This document shows positions 16,116 to 23,525 of a stretch of DNA of 45,763 bases, one piece after another. Below the pieces are notes generated by a model, which did not search any database, had not been told where the DNA came from, and saw only the letters and a list, made by a program, of their open reading frames with translations. The stretch lies in NCBI GenBank assembly GCA_017446845.1, contig JAFSOQ010000108.1:1-45763 (forward strand), written 5' to 3'. Position 1 is the first letter of the stretch; each line of letters starts with the position of its first letter. This DNA comes from Selenomonadaceae bacterium. GTDB taxonomy: Bacteria > Bacillota > Negativicutes > Selenomonadales > Selenomonadaceae. The translations under genes and the position numbers were made by a program.

Positions 16116-16176
16116 GATTGGTGCTCCTTTCCGTGGAAAATTTTTCCTGCCTTGCAATGAATATTTTACGCGTTGT

Positions 16177-16368
16177 TTAACTGCTGAATGAATCATTAAA
16201 TTTGGTGAACTGGTTCATGATGCCGCTAAGCGTGCCGGTGAAAGTTTCTTTCAAGCCGCCGCTTTTAAACATGGCAACGGTAATGACTGCCACGAAACCG
16301 AGAATCAGCGCATATTCGACGACGCCCTGACCTTTATCGGCGAGGAACTTGCGAATTTTTTGTAACAT
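16177..16368 (-). CDS. Flp-family pilin 3
   Basis: A 63-residue Flp pilin with leader MLQKIRKFLADKG and site before QGVVEYALILGFVAVITVAMF. The tail is LKETFTGTLSGIMNQFTKFND. AAAGGAG lies upstream of the ATG. It uses MLQKIRKFL like pilin 4, while pilins 1 and 2 begin MLKKI, suggesting two rounds of duplication. Confidence 0.92.
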   Translation of the reverse strand: MLQKIRKFLADKGQGVVEYALILGFVAVITVAMFKSGGLKETFTGTLSGIMNQFTKFNDSFSS

Positions 16369-16419
16369 GGTTGAAGTCTCCTTTCCGTGGAAAAATCGGC
16401 TTGCTTAAAAAACATTGGA

Positions 16420-16683
16420 TTAGTCCCAGTTGTCAATACCGGGTTTTTCAGAATGTGATTCAGAGCCGCCGATTGTTATATCTGAGGCAGCTTTACTATA
16501 TTCTGCGTCCATTAAAGTCGCAACCGAATTAATATTTTGGATATTTTTCTGAATGCTATCTTTCAAACCGCTGCTACCGAAAATAAAAACAGCGATGACT
16601 GCGACGAAACCGAGAATCAGCGCGTATTCGACGACGCCTTGACCTTTCTTTGAGATTAAGAACTTACGAATTTTTTGCAACAA
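16420..16683 (-). CDS. Flp-family pilin 4, with extended tail
   Basis: An 87-residue Flp pilin, about 20 residues longer than its neighbours. The leader MLQKIRKFLISKKG (one lysine longer) precedes QGVVEYALILGFVAVIAVFIF. The tail ends SDITIGGSESHSEKPGIDNWD, polar and unlike the others. The start appears to be TTG (two TTG codons in a row) with AAGG nine bases upstream, weaker than the ATG/GGAG signals of the other pilins, so it is probably made at a lower level. First pilin after tadB in transcription order. Confidence 0.88.
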   Translation of the reverse strand: MLQKIRKFLISKKGQGVVEYALILGFVAVIAVFIFGSSGLKDSIQKNIQNINSVATLMDAEYSKAASDITIGGSESHSEKPGIDNWD

Positions 16684-16701
16684 GATTATTAACCTTCTTA
16701 T

Positions 16702-17667
16702 CTAATCAACTTTGATGGCAACAATTCTTTGAATAATGATGAAACCGAGTATTTCAAAGAAAATCGCGACGCCGAGGATTGTCATGCCGAATTGACTTTT
16801 CAGCATTTCGTCAAAGTGAGTAGGATTGATAAAGACCAAACAACTTGCGATAAATATCGGGAGCAACGAGACAATCCAAGCGGAAGCTCTGCCCTGCGCG
16901 GTCAGCGTCATGATTTCGCGACGTTGACGGATACGCTCGGTGATTGTGTTGCGGATTGAATCCAAGACTTGCGCAAGGTTGCCGCCGATTTCACGTTGGA
17001 TTAAAACCGCCGTGATGATTAAATGCAAATCTTCGACGCCGACGCGTTTATCCATATCCTCCAAAGCGTCGGGTAAAAGCATACCGTAAGAAACATCTCG
17101 CATGACGTGGGCGAACTCGTCGCTGATAGGCGGCTCCATTTCCCTTGAAACCAAGTCCATTGCCTGAACGAAACTGTAACCCGCGCGCAAGGCATTGGCG
17201 ACGGTCGTCAAGCAATCGCTGAGCTGATTTATGAGACGTTCGCGCCTCCTGCGAATCAATCGGATTAACAGAACTGCTCCTGCTACAACCGACAAGAAAA
17301 AGGCTGCGGCTGCCCAAGAAGGATTGAGCGACAAGGTTAAAGTTACAAGGGCGATAATTGTTGCGGATAAAAGAACCGCGACAATGTATTCGGAACCGAG
17401 CAACGGAAGTCCGGCACGTCTAACTTTCAGGTCAAGCTTTGAGCTGAACGACGTTTTCGGGAGAAAGGTGGCTGTCCTTTTAACAAAGTCAACCGTCATT
17501 CTCACAACTTTATAATCCATTAAAGTTTGGGGCGGCGGCACTTTGTCCATGTAGTGGCGCAGTGCGTGGAATAAGTTGATGTGATACCTCTCAAGAATTT
17601 TGTAGATGAGGAAGAACATCAAGAAGGTTAGCAGCCCGCAAACTATTGCAACTAAACTAATAAGCAT
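16702..17667 (-). CDS. tadB: TadB-like inner membrane platform protein
   Basis: A 321-residue F-family membrane protein. It has an N-terminal membrane helix (LISLVAIVCGLLTFLMFFLIY), a helix pair near residues 95-140, the F domain with LSDCLTTVANALRAGYSFVQAMDLVSREMEPP and a C-terminal pair of helices. It pairs with TadC to form the platform under the Flp pilus. The ATG at 17667 overlaps the end of the upstream ATPase gene by 11 bases, but the ribosome binding site is weak; an in-frame TTG at 17688 is the alternative. Order in the locus supports TadB. Confidence 0.87.
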   Translation of the reverse strand: MLISLVAIVCGLLTFLMFFLIYKILERYHINLFHALRHYMDKVPPPQTLMDYKVVRMTVDFVKRTATFLPKTSFSSKLDLKVRRAGLPLLGSEYIVAVLLSATIIALVTLTLSLNPSWAAAAFFLSVVAGAVLLIRLIRRRRERLINQLSDCLTTVANALRAGYSFVQAMDLVSREMEPPISDEFAHVMRDVSYGMLLPDALEDMDKRVGVEDLHLIITAVLIQREIGGNLAQVLDSIRNTITERIRQRREIMTLTAQGRASAWIVSLLPIFIASCLVFINPTHFDEMLKSQFGMTILGVAIFFEILGFIIIQRIVAIKVD

Positions 17668-18754
17668 CGTTGATAATTTTTCCGGCAATCTCGTTGATTT
17701 TTGCGGCTAAAAGATTTTTTTGATTCATGACGTTTTTTATATTGCCGCTGTTGGCAGCCGAGACCATAAGGAATTCATTCGGCAGGACTGCGGCAACTTT
17801 GTGACCGAGCTGTCTTTCGATTTCAAGTTTTTGCCTGTCATCGGCTCGGCTGAAAACAATGTTAATTTTTTTGCCGTATTGCTCCCAAAGTTCAAACAGG
17901 GGCAAAGTTCGCTTGATATGTTTGACTTCAAAGTTGGTGTTGAGCATACCGCAGATAAAAACGGTGTCGGCGACCTCGCACATGTTGGTTGCGAACGGAC
18001 TCAAGCCCGACGGCAAATCAATCAAGACGTAGTGGAAGAGAGTTTGAGCCATGCGCACGACCGCCATTAAACTTTCGACGTCAACCAGTTCGGAATATTC
18101 CAATCTGCGCGGACCGCACAAGAGTTGAATATTTTCCGAGACGGGCAGGAAGTAAGGATTAAGTCTGATTGGCGAAAGAAATTTTATGTCGCGAGTAGCC
18201 TCGACGATTGTGGTAATCGGTTCGACGTCGAAGAAAATTGCCATGTCGCTGAACTGTAAATCGGCGTCGATAATGGCAACCATGTCGCCGGTCTGTTGAA
18301 CTATGGAAAGGGCGATATTTGCGATTAAAGTAGTTTTACCGCTGCGCCCTTTTGCGCTGAAGAAAGAACAAGAGCGGGGTCTGGTATTGCGGACGCCGCG
18401 ACTGAAAATTTTGATTGCGTCGATTAAATCTTCGGCGGAAAAAGGTTTGAGCACGCAACCGATAGCTCCGTTGTTGATACTCTCGAAAGCTTTATCGGCG
18501 TCCCACTTGCTCATAATTCCGAGAACAACGGCGTTCGGGAAAATGTCTGCAAAGGCGGGCAACATACTGCGATTTTCTGCGACGTCAATATCAATCAGGA
18601 ATAAATTCGGGTCGAAAACGCTGCTCTGCCCCATTGCGGATTTTACTTCGCGATAAGACGACACGAGCGTTAATTCGGGCATCCGCTTAAAAACAGTTAT
18701 CGTGTGATTGATAGTCGAATCATCGTCATCAACCAAAATTGCGTTGTACTTCAA
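17657..18754 (-). CDS. cpaE: CpaE-like protein: receiver plus MinD-type ATPase
   Basis: A 365-residue two-domain protein. The N-terminal receiver domain (about 1-120) keeps the acidic pocket VDDDD, the probable phospho-acceptor in LFLIDIDV and the lysine in GCVLKPF, so it may be an active receiver rather than the degenerate type common in CpaE. The C-terminal ParA/MinD-like ATPase has SAKGRSGKTTLIANIAL near residue 140 and IDADLQFSDMAIFF. CpaE/TadZ proteins localise the Tad machine at the pole. Start is TTG at 18754, seven bases after GGAG; an upstream in-frame TTG lacks spacing. Confidence 0.88.
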   Translation of the reverse strand: MKYNAILVDDDDSTINHTITVFKRMPELTLVSSYREVKSAMGQSSVFDPNLFLIDIDVAENRSMLPAFADIFPNAVVLGIMSKWDADKAFESINNGAIGCVLKPFSAEDLIDAIKIFSRGVRNTRPRSCSFFSAKGRSGKTTLIANIALSIVQQTGDMVAIIDADLQFSDMAIFFDVEPITTIVEATRDIKFLSPIRLNPYFLPVSENIQLLCGPRRLEYSELVDVESLMAVVRMAQTLFHYVLIDLPSGLSPFATNMCEVADTVFICGMLNTNFEVKHIKRTLPLFELWEQYGKKINIVFSRADDRQKLEIERQLGHKVAAVLPNEFLMVSAANSGNIKNVMNQKNLLAAKINEIAGKIINDAY

Positions 18755-18765
18755 AGCTGAATCTC

Positions 18766-19575
18766 CTATCGGCTCCAAAGCCTCTTGAAAAATGATATGA
18801 GTCCGTTACTTTTAGCTTGTTCCGCCTGTTTTTTGGGGCGGTTGGTATAAAGCCCGACCAAGTCATAAATATCTTTTTTTAGTCGGGAATTTGAATTTGA
18901 TAAAATCAGCGGGCAACCCGAATGAATCGAATCACTTGCCGCTTTAAAATCATTGGCGAGCCTGTGATAAAAATTTTTGCCCAGAACGATTTCTACATCT
19001 TCCGCGTCGATTAACGTCTGGGAGCCGCTGCGATTTAGGACGGGACGAACTTTATTGACATCGTAGCCGAAACGCAGAATTGCTTCGTAACCGTTCTTGA
19101 GATTTTTTATCGCGGGAACAAAATCCGCGACGCACAAGAAATTTATAATTGTGCTTATATCCATAACCGCCATATTCATATCGTTGAATTCGGATTTTGT
19201 GTCAACGATTATGAAGTTAAAATAATCCAGGTGATTAATGGCGGAAATTATCGTGTGTTCTTGAATGCTGTAAGACTTTTCGATTTGAAAAGGCGCGGGA
19301 AGGACGGAGAATGTAACATCGCCGTAACGATATTCGCTGATATAATTCCAAATTTTTTCGGCAGGGATATTGGGCGGAATGTCGCCAATGGTCGGAACGT
19401 CTTGCAAGTTCAAATAATTTGCAACATCGCCGTATTGTAAATCCAAGTCGATAAGGCAAACGGCATAACCGTCCTGCGCCAAACCTGCCGCCAAATTCGT
19501 AGCGACAAGAGTTTTGCCGATACCGGAGGTCGTGCTGAAAACCGTTATGACAATGCTGCTGCGTCCTTCTGCCAT
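18766..19575 (-). CDS. tadZ: second MinD/ParA-type ATPase (TadZ-like)
   Basis: A 269-residue ATPase of the MinD/ParA class. The Walker A is unusual (FSTTSGIGKTLVATNLAAGL, without the KGG start of most ParA proteins but keeping GxGKT). LIDLDLQYGDVANYLNL is the A' motif. FNFIIVDTKSEFN, where most relatives have a DxP-type Walker B, is altered. No receiver domain. It ends FFKRLWSR, a possible amphipathic membrane anchor. It sits between the secretin and the cpaE-like gene, so the locus has two such ATPases, perhaps acting as a pair. The ATG follows the secretin stop directly. Confidence 0.85.
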   Translation of the reverse strand: MAEGRSSIVITVFSTTSGIGKTLVATNLAAGLAQDGYAVCLIDLDLQYGDVANYLNLQDVPTIGDIPPNIPAEKIWNYISEYRYGDVTFSVLPAPFQIEKSYSIQEHTIISAINHLDYFNFIIVDTKSEFNDMNMAVMDISTIINFLCVADFVPAIKNLKNGYEAILRFGYDVNKVRPVLNRSGSQTLIDAEDVEIVLGKNFYHRLANDFKAASDSIHSGCPLILSNSNSRLKKDIYDLVGLYTNRPKKQAEQAKSNGLISFFKRLWSR

Positions 19576-21000
19576 TTAGGGTTTCGCCTCCGTTTCTACA
19601 AGCGGCGTGTCCGTGTAAACGCTGCCGCCTTCCAAATGAACGGGTTCTCTTAATTTAGCCTCCAAATTTCCGCCGTCATAAAGTTCTTTCATCTCCGGCG
19701 TCATTTCGGCATAATCACCTGTCTCGACGATAGTCGGAGTAATAATGATAATAAGTTCGCGCTTGTTCCTGGATTTGTAGCTGTACTTGAAGAATTCTCC
19801 GAGAATCGGGATATTTCCGAGGAGCGGGATTTTTTGTACGGATTTACCTTCGGAAGAATCCATAAGCCCGCCGATAAGCATTGAGGTGCCCGACATAAGA
19901 TTAACAACAGCTTCGGCGTGACGCGTGGCAATAATCGGTTGACCGTCGACAGCTTGACCGCTCAAGTTGCTAACCTCGGCATGAACGGCGACTGTAATTT
20001 TTTCGTCATCGTCGACAATCGGCTTGCACTGCAGAATAATTCCGTAGTCTTTAAATTGAACTGTCGTGCCGGTAAGATTTGAAGTTGAATAAGGAATTTG
20101 TCCGCCGATTTGAATGGTAGCTTGTTCGCCGCTCATGGTCGTTATACTCGGACGCGACAGAACTCTTGCCTTGCCGTTTTCGACGAGAGCATTAATCGTC
20201 ATGCCCAAGCTTGCTCTGTGACGATCGAACCATTTAAGAGGATTATTGCTGTAGCCGCCTCTGCCGATGTCTTCACCTGCGGAAATTAAGCCGGGCGAAA
20301 TTGTGATTACGGAACCGCCGCCGGAAGTTTGTCCGTATTGGAATCCCAAATCTTTGGTGTCGGTAGAATTTATATCAATGACCTGAGCCTCAAACCTTAT
20401 TTGAGTCGGGTGAGTCATCTTGAGTAAATCGACAATCGAGCCGGTGTTTTCTGTTTTGGTAAGTTCAATGTCATCAGCATCACTTTCGGTCGCGCTGCTT
20501 GCCTCCAATTCGAGACTGACATTGCTGCCGGTGCTTATCGGGACGGAAACATTTCCTTGCACATAGAATCCTGCTACTTGAAGTGCATAATTGCGTTCGT
20601 ATTGATTCCTGACAGTACCTGTCAACAAAATTTTACTGCCGATTTTTTTAACGCAGACATTCGGAAGACCGATTGCCCTTTGAATCAGCATTGCCTGCCC
20701 TACATCTTCGGGCGAGACGACAATTACATATTCTCTGATTCTTCCGTCGAGCGTCCAAGCCAAAACTGCTGTCGTGCCGGCTCCGTGCCCTTCGACCAAA
20801 AAGCCGGTTTTCAGCGTGGGGTCGACTTGCTTAACCACTGCAATGGACGGATTACCGGAAGTTATTCTGGTAATGACGCTGCCGACATTTACATAAGTCG
20901 AGGCGTTCAAATCCACTTCTACCATTTCTTTTGCCTGAGCCGACATCGAAAGTGCAAGCAGTAAGAGCAAGACCGCCGTCGACTTAAAAATAATATTCAA
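19576..21000 (-). CDS. cpaC: Tad secretin CpaC/RcpA
   Basis: A 474-residue outer membrane secretin. A signal peptide (STAVLLLLLALSMSAQA) leads into the pilus/BON-like N domain (VDLNASTYVNVGSVITRITSGNPSIAVV). The C-terminal secretin domain has LSRPSITTMSGEQATIQIGGQIPYST and SGTSMLIGGLMDSSEGKSVQKIPLLGNIPILGEFF, then RELIIIITPTIVET. It forms the ring through which the Flp pilus exits. The start is set at the TTG at 21000, shortly after GGTGA, which gives a clean signal peptide; the in-frame GTG at 21036 overlaps the upstream gene and has no ribosome binding site. An outer membrane secretin fits the lipid A genes in this window. Confidence 0.93.
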   Translation of the reverse strand: MNIIFKSTAVLLLLLALSMSAQAKEMVEVDLNASTYVNVGSVITRITSGNPSIAVVKQVDPTLKTGFLVEGHGAGTTAVLAWTLDGRIREYVIVVSPEDVGQAMLIQRAIGLPNVCVKKIGSKILLTGTVRNQYERNYALQVAGFYVQGNVSVPISTGSNVSLELEASSATESDADDIELTKTENTGSIVDLLKMTHPTQIRFEAQVIDINSTDTKDLGFQYGQTSGGGSVITISPGLISAGEDIGRGGYSNNPLKWFDRHRASLGMTINALVENGKARVLSRPSITTMSGEQATIQIGGQIPYSTSNLTGTTVQFKDYGIILQCKPIVDDDEKITVAVHAEVSNLSGQAVDGQPIIATRHAEAVVNLMSGTSMLIGGLMDSSEGKSVQKIPLLGNIPILGEFFKYSYKSRNKRELIIIITPTIVETGDYAEMTPEMKELYDGGNLEAKLREPVHLEGGSVYTDTPLVETEAKP

Positions 21001-21023
21001 TGTAATCACCAAGCTTACGGTAA

Positions 21024-22097
21024 TTAATTTCCCCACTTAATTATTTCAAAACCTTCGTTATGAGGTGTAGGATTTACGCCGTTATTCGGAATTGCGGGAA
21101 GAGCAGGTTTCGGAACGTTTGCTACGGGCGGTGCGGCAGGTATCGCGGGAACGGGCGGTGGCGGCGGCGTTTTCGGTTGAGGAGGTTCGCTGCTTTTGGT
21201 TGCCGTGTAGTAATCTGTTTCCTTGATATACATACTGTCGCTGCGCGGTTTCAAAGGTCGAAGTGCCAGATAAATTCTTCCGATTGACATTGCGGCAGTT
21301 ATTCTTGTAATTTCGTCGGGTTGCAGAGCCAAGGTAACAGTTCCGACTGCGCCCGCCGAAGGAATTTCTTCTTTGTTCGGGTCTATGTCTTCGGAATCTT
21401 CCTCGCCTTCGGATTCGGAAGATTCGTCTTTATCTTTTTCGGAAGATTCGTCATCTTTTTTTTCTTCCTCTTGAGATTCTTCCGTTTCCTGCGATTTTTT
21501 TTCGCCGGGCTTTTGGACATATCTGTTGGCATTTTGATTTATACTCAACAGCAAAACATTTTGAAGAATAACTTCGGAGTGCATACCGCCGCCATCTGCT
21601 CCGAGAAGTAAAAGAACGTCGACGCGGTCGCCCGCCTTCATCAAGCCCGCAATACCCGTTACGTTGTCGACGGGAATTGTAATTGCTCGGCAGTTATCGG
21701 GAATCATTCCGATAAAACCTGCTTGCCTGTAGTCGGTGAAAACTTTTTCGGTTGTCAAAATATCGCCCGCGAATATCTCCAACTTGGTCGGAAGATTTAA
21801 AAATGATTCGACATCGCTTGAAGTACCTTTGGGCAGTGACTGAACGGCAAAATCTTTTACACTCAACATTTCCGCTTTGATGACCGCGCCGCGAGGAATA
21901 TCCGTCTTTGCCACGACCACTTTGGTCATTTCAATCGGCACGGGCTTTTCTGCCTCGTAAGCACTTTGAATATGTGTGAGCGTCATATAAACCAGCAAAG
22001 CTATCAATACTCCGATTGCGGCTGTGCCGGCGAGTAATTGCTTTGAAGTTAGTCGCTCAATCAAATTGTTGAGAGTTTTTATGACTTTAGTAAACAA
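21024..22097 (-). CDS. cpaB: CpaB/RcpC pilus assembly protein with acidic insertion
   Basis: A 357-residue CpaB-family protein. One N-terminal membrane helix (LLAGTAAIGVLIALLVYMTL) precedes an SAF domain (about 57-120: TKVVVAKTDIPRGAVIKAEM). The conserved RAITIPVDNVTGIAGLMKAGDRVDVLL block follows. Unusual are a glutamate- and serine-rich low-complexity insert at about residues 199-244, splitting the RcpC-like domain, and a proline-rich tail at about 305-345. CpaB proteins sit in the periplasm and may contact peptidoglycan and the secretin. The start is TTG, nine bases after GGAGG. Confidence 0.9.
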   Translation of the reverse strand: MFTKVIKTLNNLIERLTSKQLLAGTAAIGVLIALLVYMTLTHIQSAYEAEKPVPIEMTKVVVAKTDIPRGAVIKAEMLSVKDFAVQSLPKGTSSDVESFLNLPTKLEIFAGDILTTEKVFTDYRQAGFIGMIPDNCRAITIPVDNVTGIAGLMKAGDRVDVLLLLGADGGGMHSEVILQNVLLLSINQNANRYVQKPGEKKSQETEESQEEEKKDDESSEKDKDESSESEGEEDSEDIDPNKEEIPSAGAVGTVTLALQPDEITRITAAMSIGRIYLALRPLKPRSDSMYIKETDYYTATKSSEPPQPKTPPPPPVPAIPAAPPVANVPKPALPAIPNNGVNPTPHNEGFEIIKWGN

Positions 22098-22142
22098 AAA
22101 ACTCTGCCTCCGAAAATTTCTCAGTGAACTAATTTTTTATCT

Positions 22143-22493
22143 TTAATTATGACCATAGACTTCTATTTTGGTAATTTCAGTTTCGCCGAATAATTTGCCG
22201 AAAATTGGTATAACGGGTTCTGTTAATTTGACCGGATTAAATTCAACACGTATTTCCCTTTTTTCATCGAAATCTACAGTTCGATTCATCTTGACGAGTT
22301 TCATAGCCTCCTCGGTATTGCTAGCAATTCCGGCAACGGCTATGGCGTCCGCGGCGTTTTGCAACTGTGATTGCTTTACATAAAGAAAACCCGCCTCGAT
22401 AATAAAAATCGTCATTATCAAAAGCAACGGGAGCATGATAACGGTGAGAACTAAGATTTGCCCTTTTTGCGGTTTCATATTTTTCTTGAGCAC
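22143..22493 (-). CDS. TadG-like pilus-associated membrane protein, short
   Basis: A 116-residue protein. KPQKGQILVLTVIMLPLLLIMTIFIIEAGFLYVKQSQLQNAADAIAVAGI is the N-terminal segment of TadG-like proteins (one membrane helix plus a conserved alanine-rich stretch). Unlike TadE, the residue five after the glycine is leucine, not glutamate. The C-terminal 50 residues are a small soluble domain, far shorter than full TadG, which usually carries a von Willebrand A domain. The start is GTG at 22493, eight bases after GGAG; GTG or ATG codons just upstream overlap the Shine-Dalgarno. First gene of the tad locus. Confidence 0.78.
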   Translation of the reverse strand: MLKKNMKPQKGQILVLTVIMLPLLLIMTIFIIEAGFLYVKQSQLQNAADAIAVAGIASNTEEAMKLVKMNRTVDFDEKREIRVEFNPVKLTEPVIPIFGKLFGETEITKIEVYGHN

Positions 22494-22616
22494 AATCATC
22501 ACTCCAAAAGGCGATTCAACTTATAAAACTTTTCGTTCTCCTCCGGAATATTTCCAATCGGTTAATCTTTAGCGATAACTTGTTTTGAATAAACCTATCC
22601 TTAATCTGATTTACAA

Positions 22617-22741
22617 GGTATACTTTTTTTCTCGCGATAAAAATTAACATTAAATTTGAATTAAAATTCTGTCGACTCTTGCCTAATGCGAATTTTATTG
22701 TTATAATTTCAAAAAATTCACTGCGAGAAAAAAAGTATACC
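22617..22741. repeat. 19-base perfect inverted repeat with 87-base spacer
   Basis: GGTATACTTTTTTTCTCGC at 22617-22635 and its exact reverse complement at 22723-22741 flank an AT-rich spacer upstream of the tad locus. The right arm touches the IS5-like remnant. Confidence 0.85.
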
Positions 22742-22806
22742 CGCATACCGACAAACAAAGGCTCAATTTGTGCCCATTGTCATTTGTCAGTTATGTCGGG
22801 TAACTT
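22741..22806 (-). pseudogene. decayed IS5-like transposase N-terminus
   Basis: The minus-strand translation reads KLPDITDK-stop-QWAQIEPLFVGMR, which matches the conserved start of IS5-type transposases (YPSDLTDEQWxxIEPL) with an internal TGA. The flanking sequence is similar to the fragment at 33137-33247, and both copies begin with a TTGAAAAAGTAAGA end next to an upstream gene. Nothing remains of the catalytic domain. Confidence 0.72.
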
Positions 22807-22907
22807 TAACGAAGTTCCTATTTTTTTTTTATGATTACATTTTTCTTTTTTGTAAAATAACTTCAAGGGAGTTTTCCAAAATTTATCTTTACCACGTTTC
22901 CTGTGCT

Positions 22908-22927
22908 CTTACTTTTTCAATAGAACC
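22908..22927 (-). mobile_element. IS terminal sequence, decayed copy next to ctsR
   Basis: On the minus strand GGTTCTATTGAAAAAGTAAG closely matches GGGCTGTTGAAAAAGTAAG at 33286-33304, the presumed left end of the same element. It begins seven bases after the ctsR stop. Confidence 0.55.
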
Positions 22928-22934
22928 TAACAGC

Positions 22935-23411
22935 TCAGGTTATTTTTGCCAGCGTCACGAAAATTGAACGAATCAATCTTGCTCGCTCATCGGAAACGAT
23001 ATTGCCCGCCGCTTCTGATTGATAGAGATTTGCCGACATTTGCGCGACAAGTTCAGCCTCGCGCCGCGTGATTAATTTGTTCGCCAAAAGAATTTCAATC
23101 ATCGATTTCACGTCGGTAAAAGGTGTTCTCGCGTCGATTTGGTCGAGCATGTTTTGAAATAAAAGTTGCTTGCGGTCAATCTCTTCGGCTATCAGTGCAA
23201 TGCGAATGTAACCGCCCAAGCCGCGTCGCGATTCCACGACAAAACCTTTTTCCGTCGTAAATCGTGTACTCAAAACGTAACTTATCTGCGACGGCGCACA
23301 ACTTATCTCGTCCGCAAGTGCCGTGCGTTTCAATTCAATTTGTTTATCTGCATTTTGCGCCAGCCGCTTGAGGATATATTCTTCTATCGTGTCCGCTTTA
23401 TTGTTCAACAT
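22935..23411 (-). CDS. ctsR: CtsR-family heat shock repressor
   Basis: A 158-residue CtsR repressor. The winged helix domain (about 1-75) has ADEISCAPSQISYVLSTRFTTEKGFVVESRRGLGGYIRI, the glycine-rich wing typical of CtsR. The C-terminal half is the helical domain where McsB acts in Bacillus. CtsR represses clp and related chaperone/protease genes. Normally it is first in ctsR-mcsA-mcsB-clpC; here the gene is alone, followed at once by decayed IS sequence. Its own promoter overlaps CtsR-box-like sequences, so it is probably autoregulated. GAGGTGATTAATC precedes the ATG. Confidence 0.93.
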   Translation of the reverse strand: MLNNKADTIEEYILKRLAQNADKQIELKRTALADEISCAPSQISYVLSTRFTTEKGFVVESRRGLGGYIRIALIAEEIDRKQLLFQNMLDQIDARTPFTDVKSMIEILLANKLITRREAELVAQMSANLYQSEAAGNIVSDERARLIRSIFVTLAKIT

Positions 23412-23426
23412 GATTAATCACCTCTT

Positions 23427-23462
23427 CTTGATATTTTGACATTATACGCGTCAAAAATCAAA
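23427..23462. promoter_or_regulatory. ctsR: CtsR-box-like operators at the ctsR promoter
   Basis: Minus-strand GTCAAAATATCAAG downstream of the -10 and, in opposite orientation, GTCAAAAATCAAA between -35 and -10. Both resemble the CtsR direct heptad GGTCAAANANNGTCAAA. Confidence 0.55.
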
Positions 23463-23469
23463 TAGGCAA
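23441..23469 (-). promoter_or_regulatory. ctsR: ctsR promoter
   Basis: Minus-strand TTGCCT, 17-base spacer, TATAAT, with CtsR-like boxes overlapping it. Confidence 0.7.
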
Positions 23470-23479
23470 GCTTTTTTTC

Positions 23480-23512
23480 AATTAGGAATTAGGAATGAGG
23501 AGTTAGGAATTA
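23480..23512 (+). repeat. heptad repeat array upstream of ctsR
   Basis: Units AATTAGG, AATTAGG, AATGAGG, AGTTAGG, AATTA lie between the ctsR promoter and the stop of the next gene upstream. Confidence 0.75.
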
Positions 23513-23525
23513 TTTTGCAAGAAAT

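Larger units (their letters stand above)
22494..22934. other. 441-base upstream region of the tad locus with IS remnants
   Basis: No intact gene is seen. The region contains a decayed IS5-like transposase start (22741-22806), an IS-end-like sequence beside ctsR (22908-22927), and a 19-base perfect inverted repeat (22617-22635 and 22723-22741). The tad promoter must lie here or come from read-through of ctsR; no clear -35/-10 pair was found. An 80-codon open frame at 22516-22758 is not convincing. Confidence 0.6.

Noticed and set aside
22516..22758. 80-codon minus-strand frame in the tad upstream region
   Set aside because: Lysine- and phenylalanine-rich low-complexity product in AT-rich DNA containing the inverted repeat and IS remnant; no ribosome binding site or recognisable family.
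23427..23512. CRISPR-like repeat
   Set aside because: The short TAGGAAT units have no unique spacers and recur as simple heptad arrays elsewhere; no cas genes are present.
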